This document shows, piece by piece, positions 29,903 through 41,300 of a stretch of DNA of 64,000 nucleotides. This DNA is from Amaranthus tricolor (lineage: Eukaryota; Streptophyta; Magnoliopsida; Caryophyllales; Amaranthaceae). The position numbers and the translations under genes were made by a program. The notes under the pieces are model-generated. The model did not search any database, was not told the origin of the DNA, and worked only from the letters and a program-made list of their open reading frames with translations. Where the stretch lies: the NCBI RefSeq assembly GCF_026212465.1, contig NC_080053.1, forward strand, positions 984,038-1,048,037, given 5' to 3'. Every line of letters starts with the position of its first letter. Positions within the stretch are counted from its first letter, which is position 1.

Positions 29903-32635
29903 GATGAAGAATGAACCAGGATCAATGAGCATTGAAGAATGAACGATTTAGAATGAACAAGGATCAATGATCATTGAAGAATGAACGATGAAGAATGAAT
30001 ATGGTTCAATGATCATTAAAGAATGAACGATGAAGAATGAACAAGGATCAATGATCATTGAAGAATGAACGATGAAGAATGAACAAGGATCAATGATCAA
30101 TGAACAATGAACGATGAAGAATGAACCAGGATCAATGAGCAATGAAGAATGAACGATTTAGAATGAACAAGGATCAATGATTAATGAACAATGAACGATG
30201 AAGAATGAACAAGGATCAATGAGCATTGAAGAATGAATGAAGAATGAACAAGGATCAATGATCAATGAACAATGAAGGATGAAGAATGAACGAGGATCAA
30301 TGAGCATTGTAGAATGAACGATGAAGAATGTACAAGGATCAATGATAAATAATGAATGAACGATGAAGAATGAACAAGGATCAATGATCATTGAAGAATG
30401 AACGATGAAGAATGAATATGGATCAATGATCATTAACGAATGAACGATGAAGAATGAACAAGGATCAATGATCATTGAAGAATGAACGATGAAGAATGAA
30501 CAAGGATCAATGATCAATGAACAATGAACGATGAAGAATGAACCAGGATCAATGAGCAATGAAGAATGAACGATTTAGAATCAACAAGGATCAATGATCA
30601 TTGAAGATGGAAAAATGAAGAATGAACAAGGATCAATGATCATTGAAGAATGAACGATGAAGAATGAATATGGATCAATGATCATTAAAGAATGAACAAG
30701 GATGAATGATCAATGAACAATGAACGATGAAGAATGAACCAGGATCAATGAGCATTGAAGAATGAACGATTTAGAATGAACAAGGATCAATGATCATTGA
30801 AGATGGAACGATGAAGAATGAACAAGGATCAATGATTAATGAACAATGAACGATGAAGAATGAACAAGGATCAATGAGCATTGAAGAATGAATGATGAAG
30901 AATGAACAAGGATCAATGATCAATAAACAATGAACGATGAAGAATGAACGAGGATCAATGAGCATTGTAGAATGAACGATGAAGAATGTACAAGGATCAA
31001 TGATGAATAATGAATGAACGTTGAAGAATGAACAAGGATCAATGATCATTGAAGAATGAACGATGAAGAATGAATATGGATCAATGATCATTAAAGAATG
31101 AACGATGATGAATGAACATGGATCAATGATCATTGAAGAATGAACGATGAAGAATGAACAAGGATGAATCATCAATGAACAATGAACGATGAAGAATGAA
31201 CCAGGATCAATGAGCATTGAAGAATGAACGATTTAGAATGAACAAGGATCAATGATCATTGAAGATGGAACGATGAAGAATGAATAAGGATCAATGATCA
31301 TTAAAGAATGAACGATTTAGAATGAACAAGGATAATTGATCATTGAAGAATGAACGATGAAAAATGAACCAGGATCAATGAACAATAATGAATGAACGAT
31401 GAAGAATGAACAAGGATCAATGATTAATGAACAATGAACGATGAAGAATGAACAAGGATCAATGAGCATTGAAGAATGAACGATGAAGAATGAACAAGGA
31501 TCAATGATCAATGAAGAATGAACGATGAAGAATGAACAAGGATCAATGATCAATGAACAATGAACGATGAAGAACGAACCAGGATCAATGAACATTGAAG
31601 AATGAACGATTTAGAATGAACAAGAATCAATGATCATTGAAGATGGAACGATGAAGAATGAACAAGGATCAATGATCTTTGAAGAATGAACGATGAAGAA
31701 TGAATATGGATCAATGATCATTAAAGAATGAACGATGAAGAATGAACAAGGATCAATGATCATTGAAGAATGAACGATGAAGAATGAACAAGGATCAATG
31801 ATCAATGAACAATGAACGATGAAGAATGAACCAGGATCAATGAGCATTGAAGAATGAACGATTTAGAATGAACAAGGATCAATGATCATTCAAGATGGAA
31901 CGATGAAGAATGAACAAGGATCAATGATTAATGAACAATGAACGATGAAGAATGAACAAGGATCAATGAGTATTGAAGAATGAATGATGAAGAATGAACA
32001 AGGATCAATGATCAATGAACAATGAACGATGAAGAATGAACGAGGATCAATGAGCATTGTACAATGAACGATGAAGAATGTACAAGGATCAATGATGAAT
32101 AATGAATGAACGATGAAGAATGAACAAGGATCAATGATCATTGAAGAATGAACGGTGAAGAATGAATATGGATCAATGATCATTAAAGAATGAACGATGA
32201 TGAATGAACAAGGATCAATGATCATTGAAGAATGAACGATGAAGAATGAACAAGGATGAATGATCAATGAACAATGAACGATGAAGAATGAACCAGGATC
32301 AATGAGCATTGAAGAATGAACGATTTAGAATGAACAAGGATCAATGATCATTGAAGATGGAACGATGAAGAATGAACAAGGATCAATGATCATTAAAGAA
32401 TGAACGATTTAGAATGAACAAGGATAATTGATCATTGAAGAATGAACGATGAAGAATGAACAAGGATCAATGATCAATAATGAATGAACGATGAAGAATG
32501 AACAAGGATCAATGATTAATGAACAATGAACGATGAAGAATGAACAAGGATCAATGAGCATTGAAGAATGAACGATGAAGAATGAACAAGGATCAATGAT
32601 CATTGAAGAATGAACGGTGAAGAATGAATATGGAT
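29903..32635. repeat. Minisatellite array, 42-bp monomer, about 65 copies
   Basis: The typical monomer carries GAAGAATGAACAAGGATCAA followed by TGATCATTGAAGAATGAACG and AT. Monomers differ by substitutions and small indels. A higher-order period of 1,092 bp (26 monomers) is visible: the variants at 30739 and 31831, and at 31331 and 32423, recur at that distance. Most monomers hold the 12-bp perfect palindrome CAATGATCATTG. The plus strand is purine-rich. The 14-codon monomer leaves long minus-strand frames with a 14-residue repeat, which I regard as spurious. This is the only non-viral sequence of any length in the window. Confidence 0.93.
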
Positions 32636-35600
32636 TTTCAAGAATCTGATAATGATCCTCATCAAATTAATAAAATACGATCATCTTGGAAGAATATCCC
32701 TACAAAAAACTATTATCCTAGGCCTACTCCTGTTGATCTTCAATATGAAGAAAGGTCTACATTTACCTCCAAATCCTTTTCCCCAGATATGATCCATGAA
32801 TGGAACATAGATGGAAAATCTGATTATGAAATTCTTAATACTCTTCAAAATATGGGAATGGCTATTGTAGCTTACAAGGCAAAACCTTTGGATGAACAAA
32901 TAATTTTTGGTTTTATTATATCAGGTTTTACTGGGCAATTAAAAAACTGGTGGGATAATCTTCTCACTTTACAAGACAGATTAGAAATTTTGAATCACGT
33001 TACTGACATCATGGATGATCAAGGAAATGTATTTCAAAAATCTGACTGCTGTGATTTCTTAATCATAGTTATTGCCTTTCATTTTGTCGGTAACCCTACT
33101 CAAACTCTTTCTTCTGGAGAAACGATTTTACAAAATTTACGTTGCCCAACATTAAGTGACTATAGATGGTATAAAGATACCTTCTTTAGTTATGTTTTAC
33201 AAAGACAAGATTGCAATCAAAGTTTTTGGAAAGAAAAATTTATATCAGGACTACCAAAATTATTTGCTCAAAGAATTTTTAGAAAAATAGCTGAACATGA
33301 TACAGATAAAGAACAAGCTCTTAATAATACTACTTATGGAGGACTTTTCGCTTTCATTAAAAAGGAAGGTCTTTCTTTATGTGAAGAACTCAAACTCCAA
33401 GCCAAATATACCTCTGAAAAGAAACAATCTAGGAAAGAAATTGGATGTTTCTGTGAAGCATTTGGTATGGAAGCTATTAGAGCTCCCTCTACAAAAAAGA
33501 AAATTAAAAAACAATTTTCTAAATTTTCAAAAGATAAAAATAAAAATTCTTATCCTTCTTATTATCGAAAGAAACGAGGAAAGAAAAATTTCGGAAATTT
33601 CCGAAAATCAAACAAAGCTTTCAAAATCTTTTGTTATTCGTGTGGAAAACCTGGACATAAAGCAAATGCTTGTACCACAAAGAAAAAGATTCAAGAATTA
33701 TTTATTAACGACTCTGAGCTAGGAGATAAAATATCCAAAATATTATTACAAACCCCTGAGTCTACTTCTTCTTCTTCTTCAGAAAAGGAAGATGACGAAA
33801 TTTTACAAATTAATGATCAAACTTCTGATTCTGAATCTTCGATTTCTTCCTCTCCTATCAAATGCATTAATGTTTTAACAGATAAAGAGAAAAATGTGGA
33901 ATTTCTTTTTGATCTCGTTGACAAAATCCAAGATAAAGAGATCAAAAGAGAAACCCTTTTGAAACTCAAAACTATGGTTTTGGGTGAAACCTCTACCTCT
34001 AAAAACAAAGAAAGTATTCCAATTCCTCAAATTGAACCTTTCAATATTTCAAAATTATTAGAAAAATACTCTTCCAAAGAAATGACTTCTAAATTAATTC
34101 CTATTAAGAATCAAACTCTTTCGGTCAAAGATCTTCAACTTGAAATAAATAAAATCAAAGAAGACATCATTTCTATCAAAAATAGTTTAAAGCATTTAGA
34201 AATCAAAGATTTCGAACTTGAAACAAAATTATCTATTTTAGAAAACCCCATCTATAAAGAAAATCTTTCTTTGGGAAAAGAGAAAGTTAATGGGGATGAT
34301 GATGATTTTATCACTGTTATTAATAAAATTAATTTTCAAAAATGGTATGCACCAGTTACTTTTCAAATTGGAGATTTTCAAAAAACCTATATTGCTTTAA
34401 TTGATAGTGGAGCGGATCAAAATTGCTTAAGGGAAGGATTAGTCCCAACTAAATTTTATGAAAAAACAAAAACTCGGTTATATAGTGCAAATAGTTCACC
34501 CATGGATATTAAATATAAAATTTCAAAAGGAAAGATCATAAATGAAAATTATAGTTTTACTAATACTTTCATTATTATTAATGATATTAAGGAAGAAATA
34601 ATATTAGGCACTCCCTTTTTAACACAAATTTATCCTTTTTGGGTTGATGACAAAGGTGTTCATACAAAAATTTTAGGGAAACAATTATCATTTCCTTTTT
34701 TAGGTCCCATGTTACAAAAAGATATTAATTTATTACAAAATTCTTCAGTAATACAAAGTATAAATTTAATAAAACAAAAAGAATTTCAAATTTCTTCTTT
34801 AAAAGAAGAAATTTCTTTTCAAAGGATTGAAGAACAATTACAACAATCAAAATTGCAACAAAAAATTTTTAATTTAGAAAATATTTTTAAATCAAAAGTT
34901 TGTGCTGATATTCCAAATGCCTTTTGGGATAGAAAAAGGCATATTGTCACATTGCCATATGAAAAAGATTTCTCTGAAAAAAATATTCCTACAAAAGCTA
35001 GACCCATCCAAATGAATTCTGAGCATCTTGAATTCTGCAAGAAAGAAATTCAAACTCTTTTAGATAAAAAATTAATAACTCCATCCAAATCTCCTTGGAG
35101 CTGTGCAGCATTTTATGTTATGAATGCAGCAGAAAAAGAAAGAGGAGTTCCTAGATTAGTTATTAATTACAAACCTTTAAACAAAGTTCTTCAATGGATA
35201 AGATATCCAATCCCAAATAAAAGAGATTTAATTAATCGCTTATATAAAGCCAAAATATTTTCAAAATTTGATATGAAATCTGGTTTCTGGCAAATACAAA
35301 TTGCTAAAGAAGATAGGTATAAAACTGCATTCACGGTACCATTTGGACATTATGAGTGGAATGTAATGCCTTTTGGACTTAAAAATGCTCCTTCTGAATT
35401 TCAACATATAATGAATGATATTTTCAATCAATTTTCTTCATTCATAATTGTTTATATAGATGATGTTTTAATTTTTTCTCATGATATTGATCAACATTTC
35501 AAACATTTACATATATTTCTAAACACTGTTGAAAAAAATGGTTTAGTAGTTTCTGCCACTAAAATGAAATTATTTCAAACAAAAATTAGATTTTTGGGAC

Positions 35601-36331
35601 ATGACATTTATAAAGGAACAATCAAGCCAATTACAAGGTCTTTAGAATTTGCAGAAAAATTCCCTAACGAAATTAAAGACAAAACCCAGTTACAAAGATT
35701 TTTGGGATGTCTAAATTATATATCAGATTTTTTCCCAAAGCTCAGACAAATTTGCATGCCCCTCTTTCAAAGACTTCAAAAAAATCCGCCTCCCTGGTCA
35801 GAAATTCATACTAAGACTATTATTGAATTAAAACAAAAAATCAAATCACTTCCATGTCTAGGCATTCCAGATCCATCTGCATTCATGATAGTAGAAACAG
35901 ATGCATCAGAAATAGGATATGGTGGCATATTAAAACAAAGAATAGATACAAAAGAACAATTAGTTAGATTTCATTCAGGTCTCTGGCTCGGACCTCAAAA
36001 AAATTATTCTACCATTAAAAAGGAAATTTTATCTATAGTACTATGCGTTTCAAAATTTCAAGATGATCTTTACAACAAAAAATTTTTGATAAGGATCGAC
36101 TGCAAATCTGCAAAAGAGGTTCTAGAAAAGGATGTCAAAAACATTGTTTCTAAACAAATTTTTGCAAGATGGCAAGCAATTTTATCAGTATTTGATTTTC
36201 AAATAGAGCATATAAGAGGCGAAAGTAACTCTCTCCCTGATTTCTTAACCAGAGAATTTCTACAGGGACATCATAATGCCAAGGAAGAAGAATCAGCAAG
36301 AAAAACTCAAAGGGTTCCAGAGTTCAGATGA
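32636..36331 (+). pseudogene. ORF1 lacking movement and N-terminal capsid regions (Unit 6)
   Basis: Residues 616-1846 remain open, including the capsid core motif, zinc knuckle, protease, reverse transcriptase and RNase H. An ATG in the satellite (32624) happens to be in frame, giving a fused frame that starts MNMD. It carries Gly at position 1305 (G at 34703), the mark of the right-hand array. Confidence 0.9.
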
Positions 36332-37580
36332 TTACGAAATGGAACCAGATCCAAAACCAAACAAAACAGAACAAAATAAATTTTCATCCTCCAAAAATCT
36401 TCAAACTACCCTATCCATTTCAAACAAATTTACTCAACTAAATGATTTTCCCCCACTTCCATATTCACAAATTGTTCAAGAGCCTACTTCACAAAATATT
36501 ATTTCAAATTCAAAACAAAAAGAACCAACTACAAAAATACCAACACAAAGCTTTACCAAATCTGCATACATTACAAAAACCGAAATAGAAAATGTATATC
36601 TCACTAATTTTACAATTCCTCAAAGCCCACAAATTATTAATTCAATCAATCAAAAAACTTTTCCAAAAGGTTGCGAATGGATACCAGAAAATCGTTTTAA
36701 AACTCAAAGGTTTTATGAATTTATTTTAGTAGATTCAAACTCTGTTGAAATCCAACATATCAAGGATTCTTCAGAAAAAATAATTTATTCAAAATGTATT
36801 TTTAAGAAAATTATTTCGTCTGTAGAATGGGGAGACCCTTATGCAGAACGAATTTTTTCAAAAAGATTTTTCCCTCAAAATTACTCATACTATGATTACA
36901 AAATGGCCTGGTATAGAGCATTTTTATTCAGACCATTTGATCATTCATGGTTTTTTATATTTGACAAATATTGTCCAAAGAAATATCCTATGTGGTTTTA
37001 TCATTGGTGGTATTTATTTGGACCAACTCCTCAAATTTATCCAAAAGAATGCAGTGAGGGTTTCACAACTTTTGTTGCCAATTCAAATTATCAAGCTTAT
37101 GAAACTCCAGTCATGTTTCATGCAGAATTTAAAATTCCATGGATTCTATGTTGGAGTTACTGTCTCAAACAACACCTTCCACGTCCATATCCATATTCAT
37201 TAATAAGAGAATTCAAAATTAAATGGTGGGACAAATTTACCTTAGAAATTTGTTCAACAAAAAATGTTATCTCCTTTTTTCAAACCGGTATAAAAATGGA
37301 ATACCAATCTCCATCAACCACCAACAAACCTTCACCCTCAAAAGCAACATCAAATTCAAACTCTCCTCAACACAATAAAAATCCCAAAGTAGAAAGTCCA
37401 AATTCAGAATCATTATCTAAAGTCCAGAAAGCTATTCTCAAAAAGATTCTTGAAGATCCACAATATGCAAAGAAAATATTATCAGAAGAATCCTCTGATG
37501 AGATTTTATCGGAGTTTTCAAATGAGTCTTATGATCCAACATTTGGTGGCCCATTTGCTCAAGATCCATACGACTTTTAA
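36276..37580 (+). CDS. ORF2, 434-aa protein of unknown function (Unit 6)
   Basis: Intact, with no change from Unit 1 that I can see. Its ORF1 partner is truncated. Confidence 0.83.
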   Translation: MPRKKNQQEKLKGFQSSDDYEMEPDPKPNKTEQNKFSSSKNLQTTLSISNKFTQLNDFPPLPYSQIVQEPTSQNIISNSKQKEPTTKIPTQSFTKSAYITKTEIENVYLTNFTIPQSPQIINSINQKTFPKGCEWIPENRFKTQRFYEFILVDSNSVEIQHIKDSSEKIIYSKCIFKKIISSVEWGDPYAERIFSKRFFPQNYSYYDYKMAWYRAFLFRPFDHSWFFIFDKYCPKKYPMWFYHWWYLFGPTPQIYPKECSEGFTTFVANSNYQAYETPVMFHAEFKIPWILCWSYCLKQHLPRPYPYSLIREFKIKWWDKFTLEICSTKNVISFFQTGIKMEYQSPSTTNKPSPSKATSNSNSPQHNKNPKVESPNSESLSKVQKAILKKILEDPQYAKKILSEESSDEILSEFSNESYDPTFGGPFAQDPYDF

Positions 37581-38320
37581 TATTGAGTTCACAAAAGTTC
37601 AATTCAAATGTTCAACAACTCAAATTAATTCATCCGGAAGCACAAACGTAAGCAATGACGAAATCAAAAGTATCATTCAAATGTTCAACAACTCAAATTA
37701 ATTCATCCGGAAGCACAAACGTAAGCAATGACGAAATCAAAAGCATCTCCAACAGTAATTCAAAGCATCTTCAACAGTAAAGCATCTCCAACAGTGATTC
37801 AAAGCATCTTCAACAGTAAAGCATCTTCAATAGTAATTCAAAGCATCTTCTACAGTATTATAGTGTAACTTTAATAATTATGTTTGTACTATTTCTCTTT
37901 AATTTCTTATTGGAAGAGCAGATTGCACCTTATCTCTTCCTTTGTGTATAAATAAAGTGTCTAGCTCTAAGATGAGAGCATCCTGTAATTTTCTTTTGTT
38001 TAAGTCTTATCTCAAATAAATCTAACTTTCTTTACTTATCTTATTATTATCAATTATATAATAAGATTTATATCCACAAAATTATTAAATTATTTTCTCT
38101 ATCGATCCTGTACTCCCTATTGGTATCAGAGCCAGTAAGTTATTAAATTGATTAATTGTGCATTTATTAAATTGCATTTGTATTGAGTGTTGGTAAAGTG
38201 CTTGGTCAGCCTAATTAAGTTGTTGGTAAGCCATTTTAAGTCTTGGTGTTCTCGGTTAGGTGGTCCCACTGTTCCCATTCAATTCAGTCATATTTAGTTT
38301 ATGCAACATTTAATTTATTA
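37581..38320 (+). promoter_or_regulatory. Intergenic region and leader between Units 6 and 7
   Basis: Gene-free. Offsets from the Unit 1 elements give the 73-bp duplication at 37603-37748, the six-repeat array at 37742-37856, the TATA box at 37947-37955, AATAAA at 38015-38020, the PBS at 38121-38132 and the coupled uORF at 38301-38321. This places a complete promoter upstream of a complete genome. Confidence 0.78.
38121..38132 (+). other. tRNA-Met primer binding site (Unit 7)
   Basis: TGGTATCAGAGC, identical to the site at 8306 and 200 bp upstream of the ORF1 ATG. Confidence 0.92.
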
Positions 38321-41300
38321 ATGGCAAACTGGTTAAGGAAAGCTATTAGTTTAGGATCACCTAATAATATAATTCAAAGTAGTGAAGTTCATATAGAAAA
38401 GAACTTTTCAAATTGGGAAATTCCAAAAGAAAATCTTACAAAAATTTATCATATAGGCATTACTGATTTTAAGACTGCATTTAGCATCAAAACTCATGAA
38501 GAGACTAGAAGCATTCAAAAAGAATCTGAAACTATGCATTTACTTTCAGAATCCAGCATTAAAGCTTATCTCAAACACAGATTTAGATTCATTCATTTTG
38601 GCCTTGTTCAAATAGGAATAAAACCATTAGTTCATAAAGGAGTTGATTGTCCAATTTTCCTAGCTCTCAGAGACGATCGACTTAATAATTATAAAGATTC
38701 TGTTTTGGCTATGATTCAAACTAATATCTGTAATGGCCCAATATATTTCAATTGTTTTCCAAACTTTACAGTAGATCTTCAAGACCCATTAATCTTATCT
38801 TCATTAATTTTAGATATTCAAATTTTAAATAATAAATTTAAAGAGTTTGCTAGAAATTTTGCAATTGTTTTCCGTGTTTATTTTAGATTAATGAATTCCA
38901 CAGTTAATCCAAAATTCATACATGAGGCTTCTTCAAAAGAAGAAACTATTTTTATAGAGGTTCATGCTGAGAATACTAAATCAATAGTTTCTACAGCAAA
39001 AACCTTGAGATGGGATCAAATTTCTATTCCTGAGACATTTCAATTCTCAAATCCAATGCCTCCTAGAAACATAAGACAAGAAATAGAATGCATTGAGGAA
39101 GACGAAAATAAAGTTCTTATAAGGTTTGGGTCTATGAGAGAATTATCTAGTTCTCCTTGTACTTCTTCTTCCAACTATCCACGAAGATCTTTTTCTTTTC
39201 CTCAAAAAACAACTTCAGTCATTTCTGAACCAATCAAAGTCAGATATAAATCTCCTATTCCTGAATATGAAGCAAATGCTTCTCAAACTTCTCAAATCTC
39301 TTCATCTAGACCTGCATCTCCCACAATGTCTGATATGCAAAATTTTGACTCTATCAATACAATTACTAAAGATTTTGAAATAGATAAAAACTATCTAAGA
39401 GATGAATTTAATTCCTCTCACAATGCTGAGCATCGAGATTGGTTTAGATCTTTTTCTCGCTCCTTTAAAGACTCAATAAGAGATGTATGGTATAAAGATA
39501 TGAATACTATTCAAATTAATATCCCGTTTTTTACATGGTTTTTATTGTTTTGTGAAAAACAAGGTATTGCTAATCCATATTCTCAAAATCACATATTTGT
39601 ACAAACCAAACTTCAAAAAAATTGGGTTTTGAAGGATGGACAAACAATTAGTTCAGTTCATCCACCATTACAAAATATTACTTTTCCCTATTATGACCGT
39701 GAAATAAAGGCTAGTCCTTTTAAAGAAGGAAGAGTAGATCAAACAGATAAAACTCCAAATGTAGAAGACATCATTAAAATTTATCATCAAAATAATTTTA
39801 CAAATCAAATCCTTCATACCGTTGCTACACAAGTAGATCAACTTTCAAATAAGGTTGATAATTTACAAAAAGAAACCTCTAGATCCATAGCCCCTAATAC
39901 GATTGCATCATTAGGATCTAATAAGGTTTCTGCACCGCATTTCAAACCACCAGGATTAACTATACCTATGACTCAAATGTTTCCAAAAAATGGTTTTACT
40001 TCTTCTAACTCTAATTCTGCAGTGTTAGATAAAATTCAAAAATCTTTACAAAAATTAGCAGATAGTCCAAGTCATATTAAGGTTTTGAGTAAATATCAAA
40101 GTTCAGAGATATCTTCTGATGAAGAAAATTCTGAGTCTTTAATCATTTCAAAAGTTGCAAAGCAATTTCAAGAATCTGATAATGATCCTCATCAAATTAA
40201 TAAAATACGATCATCTTGGAAGAATATCCCTACAAAAAACTATTATCCTAGGCCTACTCCTGTTGATCTTCAATATGAAGAAAGGTCTACATTTACCTCC
40301 AAATCCTTTTCCCCAGATATGATCCATGAATGGAACATAGATGGAAAATCTGATTATGAAATTCTTAATACTCTTCAAAATATGGGAATGGCTATTGTAG
40401 CTTACAAGGCAAAACCTTTGGATGAACAAATAATTTTTGGTTTTATTATATCAGGTTTTACTGGGCAATTAAAAAACTGGTGGGATAATCTTCTCACTTT
40501 ACAAGACAGATTAGAAATTTTGAATCACGTTACTGACATCATGGATGATCAAGGAAATGTATTTCAAAAATCTGACTGCTGTGATTTCTTAATCATAGTT
40601 ATTGCCTTTCATTTTGTCGGTAACCCTACTCAAACTCTTTCTTCTGGAGAAACGATTTTACAAAATTTACGTTGCCCAACATTAAGTGACTATAGATGGT
40701 ATAAAGATACCTTCTTTAGTTATGTTTTACAAAGACAAGATTGCAATCAAAGTTTTTGGAAAGAAAAATTTATATCAGGACTACCAAAATTATTTGCTCA
40801 AAGAATTTTTAGAAAAATAGCTGAACATGATACAGATAAAGAACAAGCTCTTAATAATACTACTTATGGAGGACTTTTCGCTTTCATTAAAAAGGAAGGT
40901 CTTTCTTTATGTGAAGAACTCAAACTCCAAGCCAAATATACCTCTGAAAAGAAACAATCTAGGAAAGAAATTGGATGTTTCTGTGAAGCATTTGGTATGG
41001 AAGCTATTAGAGCTCCCTCTACAAAAAAGAAAATTAAAAAACAATTTTCTAAATTTTCAAAAGATAAAAATAAAAATTCTTATCCTTCTTATTATCGAAA
41101 GAAACGAGGAAAGAAAAATTTCGGAAATTTCCGAAAATCAAACAAAGCTTTCAAAATCTTTTGTTATTCGTGTGGAAAACCTGGACATAAAGCAAATGCT
41201 TGTACCACAAAGAAAAAGATTCAAGAATTATTTATTAACGACTCTGAGCTAGGAGATAAAATATCCAAAATATTATTACAAACCCCTGAGTCTACTTCTT

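Larger units (their letters stand above)
32636..38120 (+). mobile_element. Unit 6: 5'-truncated first member of the right-hand tandem array
   Basis: Starts abruptly at ORF1 codon 616 directly against the satellite, with no clear microhomology, and runs into Unit 7 without interruption. Its 3' intergenic region supplies the promoter for Unit 7. Confidence 0.93.

Noticed and set aside
29948..32603. Six or more minus-strand ORFs with a 14-residue repeat in the minisatellite
   Set aside because: The 42-bp monomer is a multiple of three with no stop in one frame, so open frames arise automatically. Indels between monomers break them, and there is no sign of a real start, domain or codon constraint.
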